13,702 bases of DNA from CAZFMJ01 sp964520045 (GTDB lineage Bacteria; Elusimicrobiota; Elusimicrobia; Elusimicrobiales; CAZFMJ01). Below the pieces are notes generated by a model. That model did not search any database. It worked only from the letters and a program-made list of their open reading frames with translations, and was not told the origin of the DNA. The stretch spans positions 1 to 13,702 of the forward strand of contig CAZFMJ010000074.1 in assembly GCA_964520045.1 (NCBI GenBank). The letters are read 5' to 3'. Both the position numbers and the translations under genes were made by a program. Shown here piece after piece: positions 8,221 to 13,702 of this stretch (position 1 is the first letter of the stretch; each line of letters begins with the position of its first letter).

Positions 8221-8229
8221 TGATAAAAT
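8221..8229 (+). promoter_or_regulatory. Probable extended -10 promoter for the aminotransferase gene
   Basis: TGATAAAAT is the same extended -10 (TGn plus TAAAAT) seen before lptF. It lies 51 bases before the ATG at 8281 and predicts a leader of about 45 bases. No -35 match is obvious. GGAG at 8269-8272, eight bases before the ATG, is the ribosome site. Confidence 0.5.
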
Positions 8230-8280
8230 GAGAAGCAGGGATAATTATAAAATTTTTATATTTCAAACGGAGCAAAATAT

Positions 8281-9441
8281 ATGAACCTAAGCAGATTGGC
8301 CGTTTCCATAAGAGAATCCGCAACGCTTGAGCTTAATGCCAAAGCAAACAGTCTTAAAGAAAGCGGAAAGGCGGTTATAAATCTTGCCGGAGGCGAGCCA
8401 AAAGCGGCCATTCCGAAAGCCGCTGTCGCGGCGGCAATAGAAAAACTCAAATCAGGGGATGTGCGGTATACCGCCACAAGCGGAATCCCGGGCCTTAAGA
8501 AGGCCGTTGCCGTATATACCGCAAAAAACTATGGGGTTAATCCCTCAAATTCCCAAATAATGATTTCTGCCGGAGCCAAGCAGGCGATATACTCTTTCCT
8601 CATGGCGGTGACAAATCCGGAAGATGAGATAATATTTCCGGCGCCTTATTGGGTGAGCTATCCCGAAATGGTCAGAATGGTTTCCGGTATCCCGGTCGTT
8701 GTGTCTCCGGAAAAGGGAAGCCTGCTTCCAGATATCAAATCAGTAATTTCCGCCGTCACTCCCAAGACCAAGGCGGTAATAATAAACAGCCCGAATAATC
8801 CGTCTGGTATGGAATACCCCGAAAATTTTATAAAGGAAATCACGGAATTCTGCGAAAATCATGGAATATACCTTATGATGGATGATATCTACCATAAACT
8901 ACTGTTTAGCGGAAAACAGCCGGTTTCCTGTTATAAATATTCCAAACGCGAAATTGAAGATTCCAATATAGTTTTGATAAACGGCGTGTCCAAATCTTAT
9001 GCCATGACGGGGTTCAGGATAGGCTGGGCTGTCGGAAATTCAAAGCTGATAGAAACCATGACAAGAATACAGGCGCAGATATCATCCTGCCCTTCCGCTC
9101 TGACGCAGGCGGCGGCCCTTGGCGCCCTTAACAGCGGAGAAGAAGACGTGGATTTACTGAGAGTGTCTTTGGAAAAAAAGAGAAATATAATGATGGACGG
9201 GCTGAAACCCCTTAAAAAAGCGGAAATTTTTGTGCCGGCCGGAACTTTTTATTGTTTCCCTGATTTTAGCGCGTATGAACCTTCCTCCGAAAAGCTTTGC
9301 CGGCGTCTTTTGGATGAAGCCCTGGTGGTTACTGTTCCCGGCAAAGAATTCGGCATGGAAGGGCATTTAAGGATAAGCTACTGCGGCGGGGAAGAGGATA
9401 TAGAGGAAGGAGTCTCAAGAATAAAGAATTTATTGGACTGA
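8281..9441 (+). CDS. Class I PLP-dependent aminotransferase (aspartate/prephenate aminotransferase-like)
   Basis: Fold-type I aminotransferase of 386 residues, the length of bacterial aspartate aminotransferases of the Thermus/Bacillus type. PLP-site residues are intact: SAGAKQAI (96-103), NSPNNPSG with N173, DDIYHKLLF with D201 and Y204, GVSKSYAMTGFRIGW with Schiff-base lysine K238 and R246, and LRISYC with R364 for the substrate carboxylate. The N-terminus (LSRLAVSIRESATLELNAKA) fits the same subgroup. One difference stands out: the loop normally reading GEPDFDTP is GEPKAAIPKA (38-47), without the aspartate. Substrate choice therefore cannot be read off safely; aspartate, prephenate or another amino acid is possible. 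It has its own promoter and a GGAG ribosome site and stands alone, convergent with the flavin-reductase-like gene. The spacer 9442-9518 has only a weak CCGC/GCGG hairpin and no clear terminator. Confidence 0.87.
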   Translation: MNLSRLAVSIRESATLELNAKANSLKESGKAVINLAGGEPKAAIPKAAVAAAIEKLKSGDVRYTATSGIPGLKKAVAVYTAKNYGVNPSNSQIMISAGAKQAIYSFLMAVTNPEDEIIFPAPYWVSYPEMVRMVSGIPVVVSPEKGSLLPDIKSVISAVTPKTKAVIINSPNNPSGMEYPENFIKEITEFCENHGIYLMMDDIYHKLLFSGKQPVSCYKYSKREIEDSNIVLINGVSKSYAMTGFRIGWAVGNSKLIETMTRIQAQISSCPSALTQAAALGALNSGEEDVDLLRVSLEKKRNIMMDGLKPLKKAEIFVPAGTFYCFPDFSAYEPSSEKLCRRLLDEALVVTVPGKEFGMEGHLRISYCGGEEDIEEGVSRIKNLLD

Positions 9442-9518
9442 GCAGGGAACGGACTTGCGTTCTTTTAACCGCGTTTTTGCGGGTTGGATGAGGTTGAAAG
9501 CCGGACCCAAAGCTTAAA

Positions 9519-10037
9519 TTATTCCGCCGATTTGCGGCCGGCGCGCAGGATTTTTCCGGAGTAGATGGCGTGGAAGTCGCCTTGGGGATAATATTTTTGG
9601 ATTATTTCAGCGGCAAGATTTTCTTTAATCACATTCGTTGTGTGCCGAATTTCACATTCATAGAAGATATCGCAGTTTTCAAGCAATGAAATTTCTTTTA
9701 TTGAACCCGCTGTTGTTTTAAGCCCGCAAGCCGAAAGCTTGTCGCAATCCCTGCCCGAATGTGTTCCGCAGAATTCCAGTTCCTTTTTCATAGAGCCGAC
9801 CGGAACATTCACTGAAAAATATTTTGCGGTTTTCATCAGCTCGTAAGTATACCGGGACGGCCGCACCAGAACAGTAAGAATAGATTCATGCCAGACCCTG
9901 CCCAGCATGGCCCAACCTATAGTCATGGGATTGGGTATGCCTTTGCTGTTCTGGACCAGCAGAAAGGCGCCGTTTGTTTCCAAAGCTTTGCAGAACCGGT
10001 CAAATCGTTCTGAATAATTCATTTCCTTAATAATCAT
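9519..10037 (-). CDS. Flavin reductase-like FMN-binding protein (flavoredoxin type)
   Basis: A 172-residue split-barrel flavin-binding protein of the flavin reductase-like family. Visible motifs: NPMTIGWAMLGRVW (36-49), the usual substrate/flavin-contact strand; ILTVLVRPSRYTYELM (53-68); FSVNVP (74-79); and CGTHSGRDCDK (90-100), typical of this family. The C-terminal GDFHAIYSGKILRAG fits the closing strand. Family members reduce free FMN/FAD with NAD(P)H or bind FMN as a redox protein; which applies here is not visible. The start at 10037 is favoured by GGAG six bases upstream; the next ATG (10022) lies too close to its AAGGA. It begins 31 bases after the lysine/proline-rich gene and may share its transcript. 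Three cysteines (Cys90, Cys98, Cys104) are clustered near the CGTHSG motif. Confidence 0.82.
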   Translation of the reverse strand: MIIKEMNYSERFDRFCKALETNGAFLLVQNSKGIPNPMTIGWAMLGRVWHESILTVLVRPSRYTYELMKTAKYFSVNVPVGSMKKELEFCGTHSGRDCDKLSACGLKTTAGSIKEISLLENCDIFYECEIRHTTNVIKENLAAEIIQKYYPQGDFHAIYSGKILRAGRKSAE

Positions 10038-10068
10038 GGGAGACTCCGGTTACCTGAATTGTTCGGGG

Positions 10069-10464
10069 TTACTGGGCGACGCCGGAATAATCGGATTTTT
10101 GCACGTTTTCAAGATCCGAAGAATAAACGTCTTTTGAAACAGGTTTTTTCTTTTTCACAACCTGTTTTTTGACCGGTTTCTTTTTTTTAACGATCTTTTT
10201 CTTTTTTGCGGGTTTTTTTAGGATCGGTTTTTTTTTGACCGGAGGTTTGTAGATTATTGGATTTCCAAGTTTATCGAACCTATATATGCCGGGTTGCTGC
10301 TGCGATTTAAACTTATATTCAGATTCCGGCTGTTTTTTGGTTTTATATTTTTTAAAAAAATTAAATGTGGTAAATTCCGAAAAAACCGGATTGGCCGCAG
10401 CCAGCAGGCATAAAAACAATAAAAAAGCTAAAATCTTTTTCATCGTAAGGTGAATAGCATCCAT
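10069..10464 (-). CDS. Secreted lysine/proline-rich basic protein of unknown function
   Basis: I do not recognise this protein. It has 131 residues from the ATG at 10464, which has AAGGA seven bases upstream; an ATG at 10443 (MKKILAFLL, 124 residues) is the alternative and looks more like a normal signal-peptide start but has no ribosome site. A hydrophobic core (ILAFLLFLCLLAAA) and VFS-E give a likely Sec signal peptide cleaved near residue 29. A short middle part contains PGIYRFDKLGNPIIYKP (58-74). Residues 73-111 hold 21 lysines in 39, with prolines and valines, in irregular KKKP/KKPV units; the last 20 residues are mixed and acidic-leaning. A periplasmic or envelope role bound to anionic polymers is conceivable but unproven. 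It lies between folD (89 bases) and the flavin-reductase-like gene (31 bases). The A-rich lysine tract explains the T-rich plus strand at 10140-10240. Confidence 0.62.
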   Translation of the reverse strand: MDAIHLTMKKILAFLLFLCLLAAANPVFSEFTTFNFFKKYKTKKQPESEYKFKSQQQPGIYRFDKLGNPIIYKPPVKKKPILKKPAKKKKIVKKKKPVKKQVVKKKKPVSKDVYSSDLENVQKSDYSGVAQ

Positions 10465-10553
10465 AGATCAATCCTTCATAATTTAGAGGGCAATGTCAAA
10501 AACCACAGATTCACACGGGTTGACGCAGTGTCCATTTGTGTGCGCCCATGGTT

Positions 10554-11453
10554 TCATATTTGCTCTTGGCAATACCGGTTAAAGTGGTTTTCCGCGGCTT
10601 TAACGCAGTTTTCAAGCAGACAGGCCAGCGTTACCGGCCCAACGCCTCCCGGCACCGGTGTTATAAAGGAGGCCTTGTCCGCCGCGGCGTCAAAATCTAC
10701 GTCTCCGCAGAGTTTTCCCTTTTCATCAACATTGGTGCCGACATCTACCAGAACGCAGTCTTTGCGTATCATGCCGGATTTAAGCCAGCGCGCTTTTCCC
10801 ACGGCGCTTATTATTATTTGCGAGTTTTCAAGCACGGATTGAAGGTTTTGTGTTTTTGAATGGCACAGGGTCACCGTGGCGTTAAGGCCGGAAAGCATAT
10901 GGGCAAGAGGCCTGCCTACGATGGACGACCTTCCTATAACCGCGATGTTTTGTCCTTCAAGTCTTATTTCGTGATGGCGCAGAAGTTTTATTACGGCCAT
11001 GGCGGTGCATGGAGCAAAGAATCCTTCTTTTTCCATCTCTTCAAAATTCTTGCACAAAAACAACCGCCCCATGTTAAGGGCGGAGGCGCCGTCCGCATCC
11101 TTGCCGGCGGACAGGGTTTCCCATACGGACATGGAGTTAAATTCCCGCGGAAGAGGTCTTTCCACTATTATGGCGTCCGTTTTGCTGTCCAGGTTAAGCC
11201 TGTTTATCGTTTCAAGAAATCCGGCAAAATCTTTTATGTCTGCGTGCTGGATTATGACGGCGGAGATACCGATGTTTTCGCAGGTTTTTTGCGTGCGTTT
11301 CATATAAAACAGAGAAGCCGAATCGGCATGGCAGTGCACAAGCGCCAATGAAGGCCGGCGCCCTGTTTTTTGGGTAAATCCGGCCGCTCGTGCTTTCAGC
11401 CTGCAAAGCATGTCATTCGAAAGCTGTTTGCCGCAAAGAAGTTTTTCAGCCAT
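10554..11453 (-). CDS. folD: FolD-type methylenetetrahydrofolate dehydrogenase, cyclohydrolase residues altered
   Basis: FolD normally oxidises 5,10-methylene-tetrahydrofolate to methenyl-tetrahydrofolate and hydrolyses that to 10-formyl-tetrahydrofolate. The 299-residue protein is full length: N-terminal catalytic domain with SASLFYMKRT (46-54), the DAIIVERPLP strand (93-102), KDADG (118-122), then the Rossmann domain with VIGRSSIVGRP and the closing TPVPGGVGPVT. Numbering happens to equal E. coli FolD. Tyr50 and Asp121 are kept, but position 54 is Thr where the catalytic Lys is expected, and 98 is Glu instead of Gln. In human MTHFD1 the equivalent Lys56 is needed for cyclohydrolase while dehydrogenase can survive its loss, so I infer a dehydrogenase with weak or no cyclohydrolase. 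No good Shine-Dalgarno; TACAAT at 11477-11482 (this strand), just past the terminator of the upstream gene, may be a -10 element. Confidence 0.93.
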   Translation of the reverse strand: MAEKLLCGKQLSNDMLCRLKARAAGFTQKTGRRPSLALVHCHADSASLFYMKRTQKTCENIGISAVIIQHADIKDFAGFLETINRLNLDSKTDAIIVERPLPREFNSMSVWETLSAGKDADGASALNMGRLFLCKNFEEMEKEGFFAPCTAMAVIKLLRHHEIRLEGQNIAVIGRSSIVGRPLAHMLSGLNATVTLCHSKTQNLQSVLENSQIIISAVGKARWLKSGMIRKDCVLVDVGTNVDEKGKLCGDVDFDAAADKASFITPVPGGVGPVTLACLLENCVKAAENHFNRYCQEQI

Positions 11454-11483
11454 AATAAATCAAGAGCGGATTCCTAATTGTAC

Positions 11484-11520
11484 AAAAAAACTGCCCGAAG
11501 GTTTACCTCCGGGCAGTTTT
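11484..11520 (-). terminator. Rho-independent terminator after the duplicated small protein
   Basis: On the minus strand an 11-bp stem (CTGCCCGGAGG / CCTTCGGGCAG, one G-U pair, 11491-11501 with 11506-11516) with loop TAAA is followed by seven T (11484-11490). It begins about 20 bases after the TAA of the 74-residue gene. The A-tract before it also makes it symmetrical, but the G-U pair and the gene layout favour minus-strand use. Confidence 0.88.
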
Positions 11521-11535
11521 TGTTAAGCGAGAATG

Positions 11536-11760
11536 TTATCTTGCGTTGACCATCTTTGCGCGGGAAATATCGCCTTTTTTATCAAGGAAATAAAGATATC
11601 CGCGTTCTTTTTTAATCCCGCATTTCTGGACTTTCTCGGGTTTGCCGCCTTTCTTACCGCCTCTTGCCATTTTTGCGCGGGATACATCGCCCTGCTTGTC
11701 GATGTAATAAAGATAGCCTTCCGCTCTTTTGATGCCGCACTTATGTACTTTTTCTGCCAT
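11536..11760 (-). CDS. Small basic protein made of two tandem KCGIK...GYLY...SRAKM repeats
   Basis: A 74-residue protein built from one unit repeated twice: residues 3-31 and 42-70, with 21 of 29 positions identical, joined by ARGGKKGGKP (32-41) and ended by VNAR. Each unit reads EKVxKCGIK, three variable residues, GYLY, two hydrophobics, DKxGDxSRAKM, and carries a single cysteine. The pattern GYLYYIDKQGDVSRAKM looks like a pair of beta strands with a DKxGD turn. I recall similar uncharacterised small proteins from environmental and candidate-phylum genomes, but know no function. Expression signals are the best in the window: AGGAGGAG seven bases before the ATG, a 17-base-spaced promoter and a strong terminator, so it is a monocistronic and probably highly expressed gene. 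High Lys/Arg content hints at nucleic-acid or ribosome contact; that is a guess. It is divergent from the tatD-family gene. Confidence 0.85.
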   Translation of the reverse strand: MAEKVHKCGIKRAEGYLYYIDKQGDVSRAKMARGGKKGGKPEKVQKCGIKKERGYLYFLDKKGDISRAKMVNAR

Positions 11761-11767
11761 GTTATGT

Positions 11768-11775
11768 CTCCTCCT
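11768..11775 (-). promoter_or_regulatory. Strong ribosome binding site of the duplicated small protein
   Basis: AGGAGGAG on the minus strand, seven bases before the ATG at 11760. It is the strongest Shine-Dalgarno in the window and supports both the start and high translation. Confidence 0.88.
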
Positions 11776-11798
11776 GAAGGATTATTTGCTTCCTCTAA

Positions 11799-11827
11799 AG
11801 TTTACAACAATTAAGACGGAAATGCAA
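11799..11827 (-). promoter_or_regulatory. Probable sigma-70 promoter of the duplicated small protein
   Basis: On the minus strand, -35 TTGCAT (11822-11827) and -10 TAAACT (11799-11804) are separated by exactly 17 bases. The match to consensus is moderate (3 of 6 and 4 of 6). The predicted leader is about 30 bases and contains the strong ribosome site. Confidence 0.5.
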
Positions 11828-11834
11828 CAACTTA

Positions 11835-11846
11835 CGTCGGCCGACG
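11835..11846. promoter_or_regulatory. Perfect 12-bp palindrome in the divergent spacer, possible operator
   Basis: CGTCGGCCGACG is a perfect palindrome between the small-protein gene and the tatD-family gene. It lies just upstream of the -35 of the former and touches the candidate -10 (CGATAAAAT) of the latter, a placement that would suit a dimeric regulator acting on both. Only one copy is seen here. Confidence 0.35.
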
Positions 11847-11853
11847 ATAAAAT
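11845..11853 (+). promoter_or_regulatory. Possible -10 element for the tatD-tcdA pair
   Basis: CGATAAAAT resembles the TGATAAAAT elements before lptF and the aminotransferase gene but lacks the T of TGn. It lies 81 bases before the ATG at 11934. No -35 match is clear. Confidence 0.33.
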
Positions 11854-11933
11854 ATTTTTCAGGCGGCCGCCGGCGGTTGCATTCACCGTTAAAAATCGGA
11901 TAGACTTAAATGTCGGGATCGGGATAAAAAAAT

Positions 11934-12773
11934 ATGAACAAAAACGATACGGCGCAAACTCCCAGTATCTTTGACTGTCACCTGCATCTTCAGGATCCGG
12001 CATTTGACGCGGATAGGGAAGAGGCAATAGAGCGCGCCGAGGCCGGCGGCGTTTTTCTTTTAGCGGTCAACGGCACCAGTCCCGCGGACTGGCCGGCGGT
12101 CGCGGACATTGCCGGGCGGCACAAATGCGTTCTTCCCTGCTACGGGCTTCATCCCTGGTTTGCGCAGGACCAGGAAGCGGACTGGCCGGCGGAGCTTGAA
12201 AAATTTCTGGATTCGGGGCCCGCCGGAGTGGGAGAAGCGGGGCTGGATTTTTCCGAGGATAAGGCGGAAGAGGATTTTCAGACGGAAATTTTCCGCATAC
12301 AATGGTGCATAGCCAATGAACGCGGGCTTCCCATAACAGTGCATTGCGTTCATGCATGGAGCAGGCTGATGCAGATCCTGCGCGAAGACGGAGCTCCCGC
12401 GGCCGGAATGCTGCTTCACGGCTACAGCGGTCCGGCCGAGATGATAAAACAGATGGTTTCCCACGGCGCGTATTTTTCTTTCGGCGCCGGCATGCTGGAT
12501 GAAAAGCGCAAAAATCAGCGCCGCGCTTTTATGGAAACGCCGCTGGAAAGACTGCTTATGGAGTCTGAATCTCCGAACATGCCTCCGCCAAGGGATATGG
12601 CAAACAATGCCGCGGATCTTCCGGGCGGCAGGATGCGCAATGAGCCGTCAAATCTTCCTAATATAATGCGGGCGGCGGCCAGGATGCGCGGCATAAACGA
12701 AAGGCAGTTTATGCTTGCGCTTTTAGAAAACGGGAAAAGACTGTTCGGCAAGCTTTTAACCGGGAAAATTTAA
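11934..12773 (+). CDS. TatD-family metal-dependent hydrolase/DNase
   Basis: Amidohydrolase-fold TIM-barrel protein of the TatD family, whose members act as metal-dependent nucleases (E. coli TatD is a 3'-5' exonuclease). The 279 residues carry the metal-site motifs: DCHLHL with H16 and H18, GLHPW (71-75), GVGEAGLDF with E101, PITVHCV with H137 and LLHGYSG with H162, each exactly ten residues on from the E. coli TatD ligands. The fifth ligand, Asp202 in the usual ETDAP motif, is replaced by E212 in MESESPNM. The following NEPSNLPNIMRAAARMRG is the usual family C-terminal helix. Glu can still bind a metal, so activity is plausible but may be altered. The stop lies four bases before tcdA, so they form an operon. 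The sequence upstream is non-coding and includes the palindrome. Confidence 0.9.
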   Translation: MNKNDTAQTPSIFDCHLHLQDPAFDADREEAIERAEAGGVFLLAVNGTSPADWPAVADIAGRHKCVLPCYGLHPWFAQDQEADWPAELEKFLDSGPAGVGEAGLDFSEDKAEEDFQTEIFRIQWCIANERGLPITVHCVHAWSRLMQILREDGAPAAGMLLHGYSGPAEMIKQMVSHGAYFSFGAGMLDEKRKNQRRAFMETPLERLLMESESPNMPPPRDMANNAADLPGGRMRNEPSNLPNIMRAAARMRGINERQFMLALLENGKRLFGKLLTGKI

Positions 12774-12777
12774 TAAG

Positions 12778-13614
12778 ATGAAAGCATTTGATGGGCGGTT
12801 TCACAGGACTGAGCTCATGCTGGGCAAAGAGGCCGTCGGCAGGCTGCGCGGTTGTTTTGTCGTGGTCGCGGGACTTGGGGCCGTAGGCAGTTACGCCGTT
12901 GAGGCTTTGGCCAGATCCGGCATAGGCAGGCTAAGACTCGTGGATTTTGACACAGTGCAGCCCGCAAATATAAACCGCCAGCTTTATGCTCTGCATTCCA
13001 CGGTGGGGTTGCTTAAATGCGGAGAAGCGGTAAAACGCGTGCTGGATATAAATCCCGAATGCGTTGCGGAAGGGGTAAATATCCGCATAGACGCCGGCAA
13101 TGCGCAAAGCGCGCTGGCGGAATGGCCGGACCTGCTTGTGGATGCCATTGATACCGTTTCTTCAAAGGCGCAGCTTTTGGCCTGCGCCGTAAAACTAAAA
13201 ATCCCTTCAATATCTTCCATGGGCGCCGCTTTACGCACCGACCCGAAACTTATTAAAACAGGGTCTATAAAGGAAGCGCATAATTGTCCGCTGGCTCGAA
13301 GTTTGAGAAAAATGCTTAAAAAAGACGATATCGAAGCGGAGATGCTATGCGTGTATTCGTCCGAAAAAACCGCTGAAATCCGGCGGGCAATACGCTTAAA
13401 TGAGAATTTTATGCCGCAGACCGCCGAAAAATCCGGCAGGCGTCCGCTTGGAAGTTTGCCGGCGGTGACGGGGATTTTCGGCTTAATGCTGGCGCATGAA
13501 GCCGTGAAAATGCTGTTAAATGGTAGCAACACTAGAACGCAGATGACGCAGATGCATATGATGAACGCGGATAATTATAAAGTTTTTAAACTAAAAAATC
13601 ATGTTGAATCATAA
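12778..13614 (+). CDS. tcdA: tRNA threonylcarbamoyladenosine dehydratase (ThiF/MoeB/E1-like)
   Basis: An ATP-using E1-like enzyme that cyclises the t6A37 side chain of tRNAs to ct6A. The 278-residue protein begins with the TcdA-type RFHRTELMLGKEAVGRL and has the nucleotide-binding GLGAVGS (32-38), ARSGIGRLRLVDFDTV with D56 and D58, NINRQ with N66 and R67, K80, and VDAIDT with D125. The TcdA-specific middle part MGAALRTDPKLIKTGSI is present; the next motif, usually DPLA, reads HNCPLARSLRKML, with Cys170 in place of Asp. The C-terminal LGSLPAVTGIFGLMLAHEAVKML is the family helix. A tail of about 30 residues follows, containing TQMTQMHMM, encoded by a tandem ACGCAGATG. Length is close to the E. 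coli protein. It lies four bases after the tatD-family gene, with no strong Shine-Dalgarno, consistent with coupled translation. Confidence 0.92.
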   Translation: MKAFDGRFHRTELMLGKEAVGRLRGCFVVVAGLGAVGSYAVEALARSGIGRLRLVDFDTVQPANINRQLYALHSTVGLLKCGEAVKRVLDINPECVAEGVNIRIDAGNAQSALAEWPDLLVDAIDTVSSKAQLLACAVKLKIPSISSMGAALRTDPKLIKTGSIKEAHNCPLARSLRKMLKKDDIEAEMLCVYSSEKTAEIRRAIRLNENFMPQTAEKSGRRPLGSLPAVTGIFGLMLAHEAVKMLLNGSNTRTQMTQMHMMNADNYKVFKLKNHVES

Positions 13615-13618
13615 AAAT

Positions 13619-13693
13619 CAGCCCCAGTCATTCCTTAAAGGCTTTGAGAATGGGACAGTCCCAAACTCACTGCTTGTAAGGATAGTTTGGGGC
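13619..13693. repeat. Palindromic REP-like element, copy 2 (after tcdA)
   Basis: Shares with 2954-3030 the ordered blocks CAGCCCCA, ATTCCTT, TTAAAGGC and TGAGAATGGG, but its arms differ. Here the outer arms are GCCCCA (13621-13626) and TGGGGC (13688-13693), a second stem is CCCAAACT (13660-13667) with AGTTTGGG (13684-13691), and TGGGAC-A-GTCCCA (13651-13663) is a short palindrome. GGGAC/GTCCC-type palindromes are familiar in REP elements that accompany Y1 transposases, but no transposase is present here. It starts five bases after the tcdA stop and may also shape the 3' end of that transcript. Confidence 0.65.
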
Positions 13694-13702
13694 AGCGTTA
13701 TC

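Noticed and set aside
9465..9486. CCGC-GTTTTT-GCGG hairpin as terminator between the aminotransferase and flavin-reductase-like genes
   Set aside because: Only four strong base pairs and no following T-run on either strand.
10140..10240. T-rich low-complexity tract on the plus strand as a non-coding repeat
   Set aside because: It is explained by the lysine codons of the minus-strand basic protein.
10499..10545. Imperfect inverted repeat (CACAG...CACAC / GTGT...TGTGTG) and a TTGACA hexamer upstream of the lysine-rich gene
   Set aside because: Pairing is interrupted and the TTGACA has no -10 at a normal distance.
11484..11520. Hairpin read as a plus-strand terminator
   Set aside because: No plus-strand gene ends there; the G-U pair and the seven-T tract fit minus-strand use after the 74-residue gene.
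1..13702. CRISPR array, tRNA, transposase, phage, toxin-antitoxin or defence genes
   Set aside because: No regular spaced repeats, cloverleaf or matching protein motifs were seen in reading both strands.

Overview
The window looks like chromosomal housekeeping DNA from a diderm (Gram-negative-type) bacterium, probably uncultivated. Paired LptF/LptG lipopolysaccharide-export permeases, Sec-type signal peptides and a very large SprA-like outer-membrane protein all point to an outer membrane. SprA-like proteins are best known from Bacteroidota but occur in other phyla. With the small duplicated KCGIK protein and the RtcB-archease pair, I lean weakly towards an Elusimicrobiota-like or similar candidate-phylum genome. 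This is inference, because there is no rRNA gene here to settle it. I see no tRNA, CRISPR array, transposase or phage gene.

Layout. Bases 1-2810 (minus) hold the N-terminal 936 codons of a SprA-like protein cut by the left edge. A 246-base divergent spacer carrying a promoter and a long palindromic element leads into lptF and lptG (plus, ATGA overlap). lptG runs tail-to-tail into rtcB with overlapping stops; rtcB lies directly downstream of an archease gene (minus). After a 175-base spacer come metF (minus) and, divergently, a class I aminotransferase gene (plus). A minus-strand run follows: a 74-residue duplicated protein with its own promoter and terminator, then folD, a secreted lysine/proline-rich protein and a flavin-reductase-like protein. 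Divergent from the small protein are a TatD-family hydrolase gene and tcdA (plus). The right edge holds a second copy of the palindromic element.

How the genes relate. LptF/LptG and the SprA-like protein serve the cell envelope. RtcB and archease form an RNA-ligation pair. MetF and FolD both act on folate one-carbon units. TcdA modifies tRNA and TatD is a metal-dependent hydrolase/nuclease. The set looks like unrelated housekeeping operons rather than one system.

Most worth a second look: a FolD that keeps Tyr50 and Asp121 but has Thr at the catalytic Lys54 position and Glu at Gln98; the tandemly duplicated small protein; the SprA-like protein with calcium-loop-like segments; the secreted protein with a nearly all-Lys/Pro tail; and the related palindromic elements near both ends. 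No clear defence, mobile or biosynthetic system is visible.
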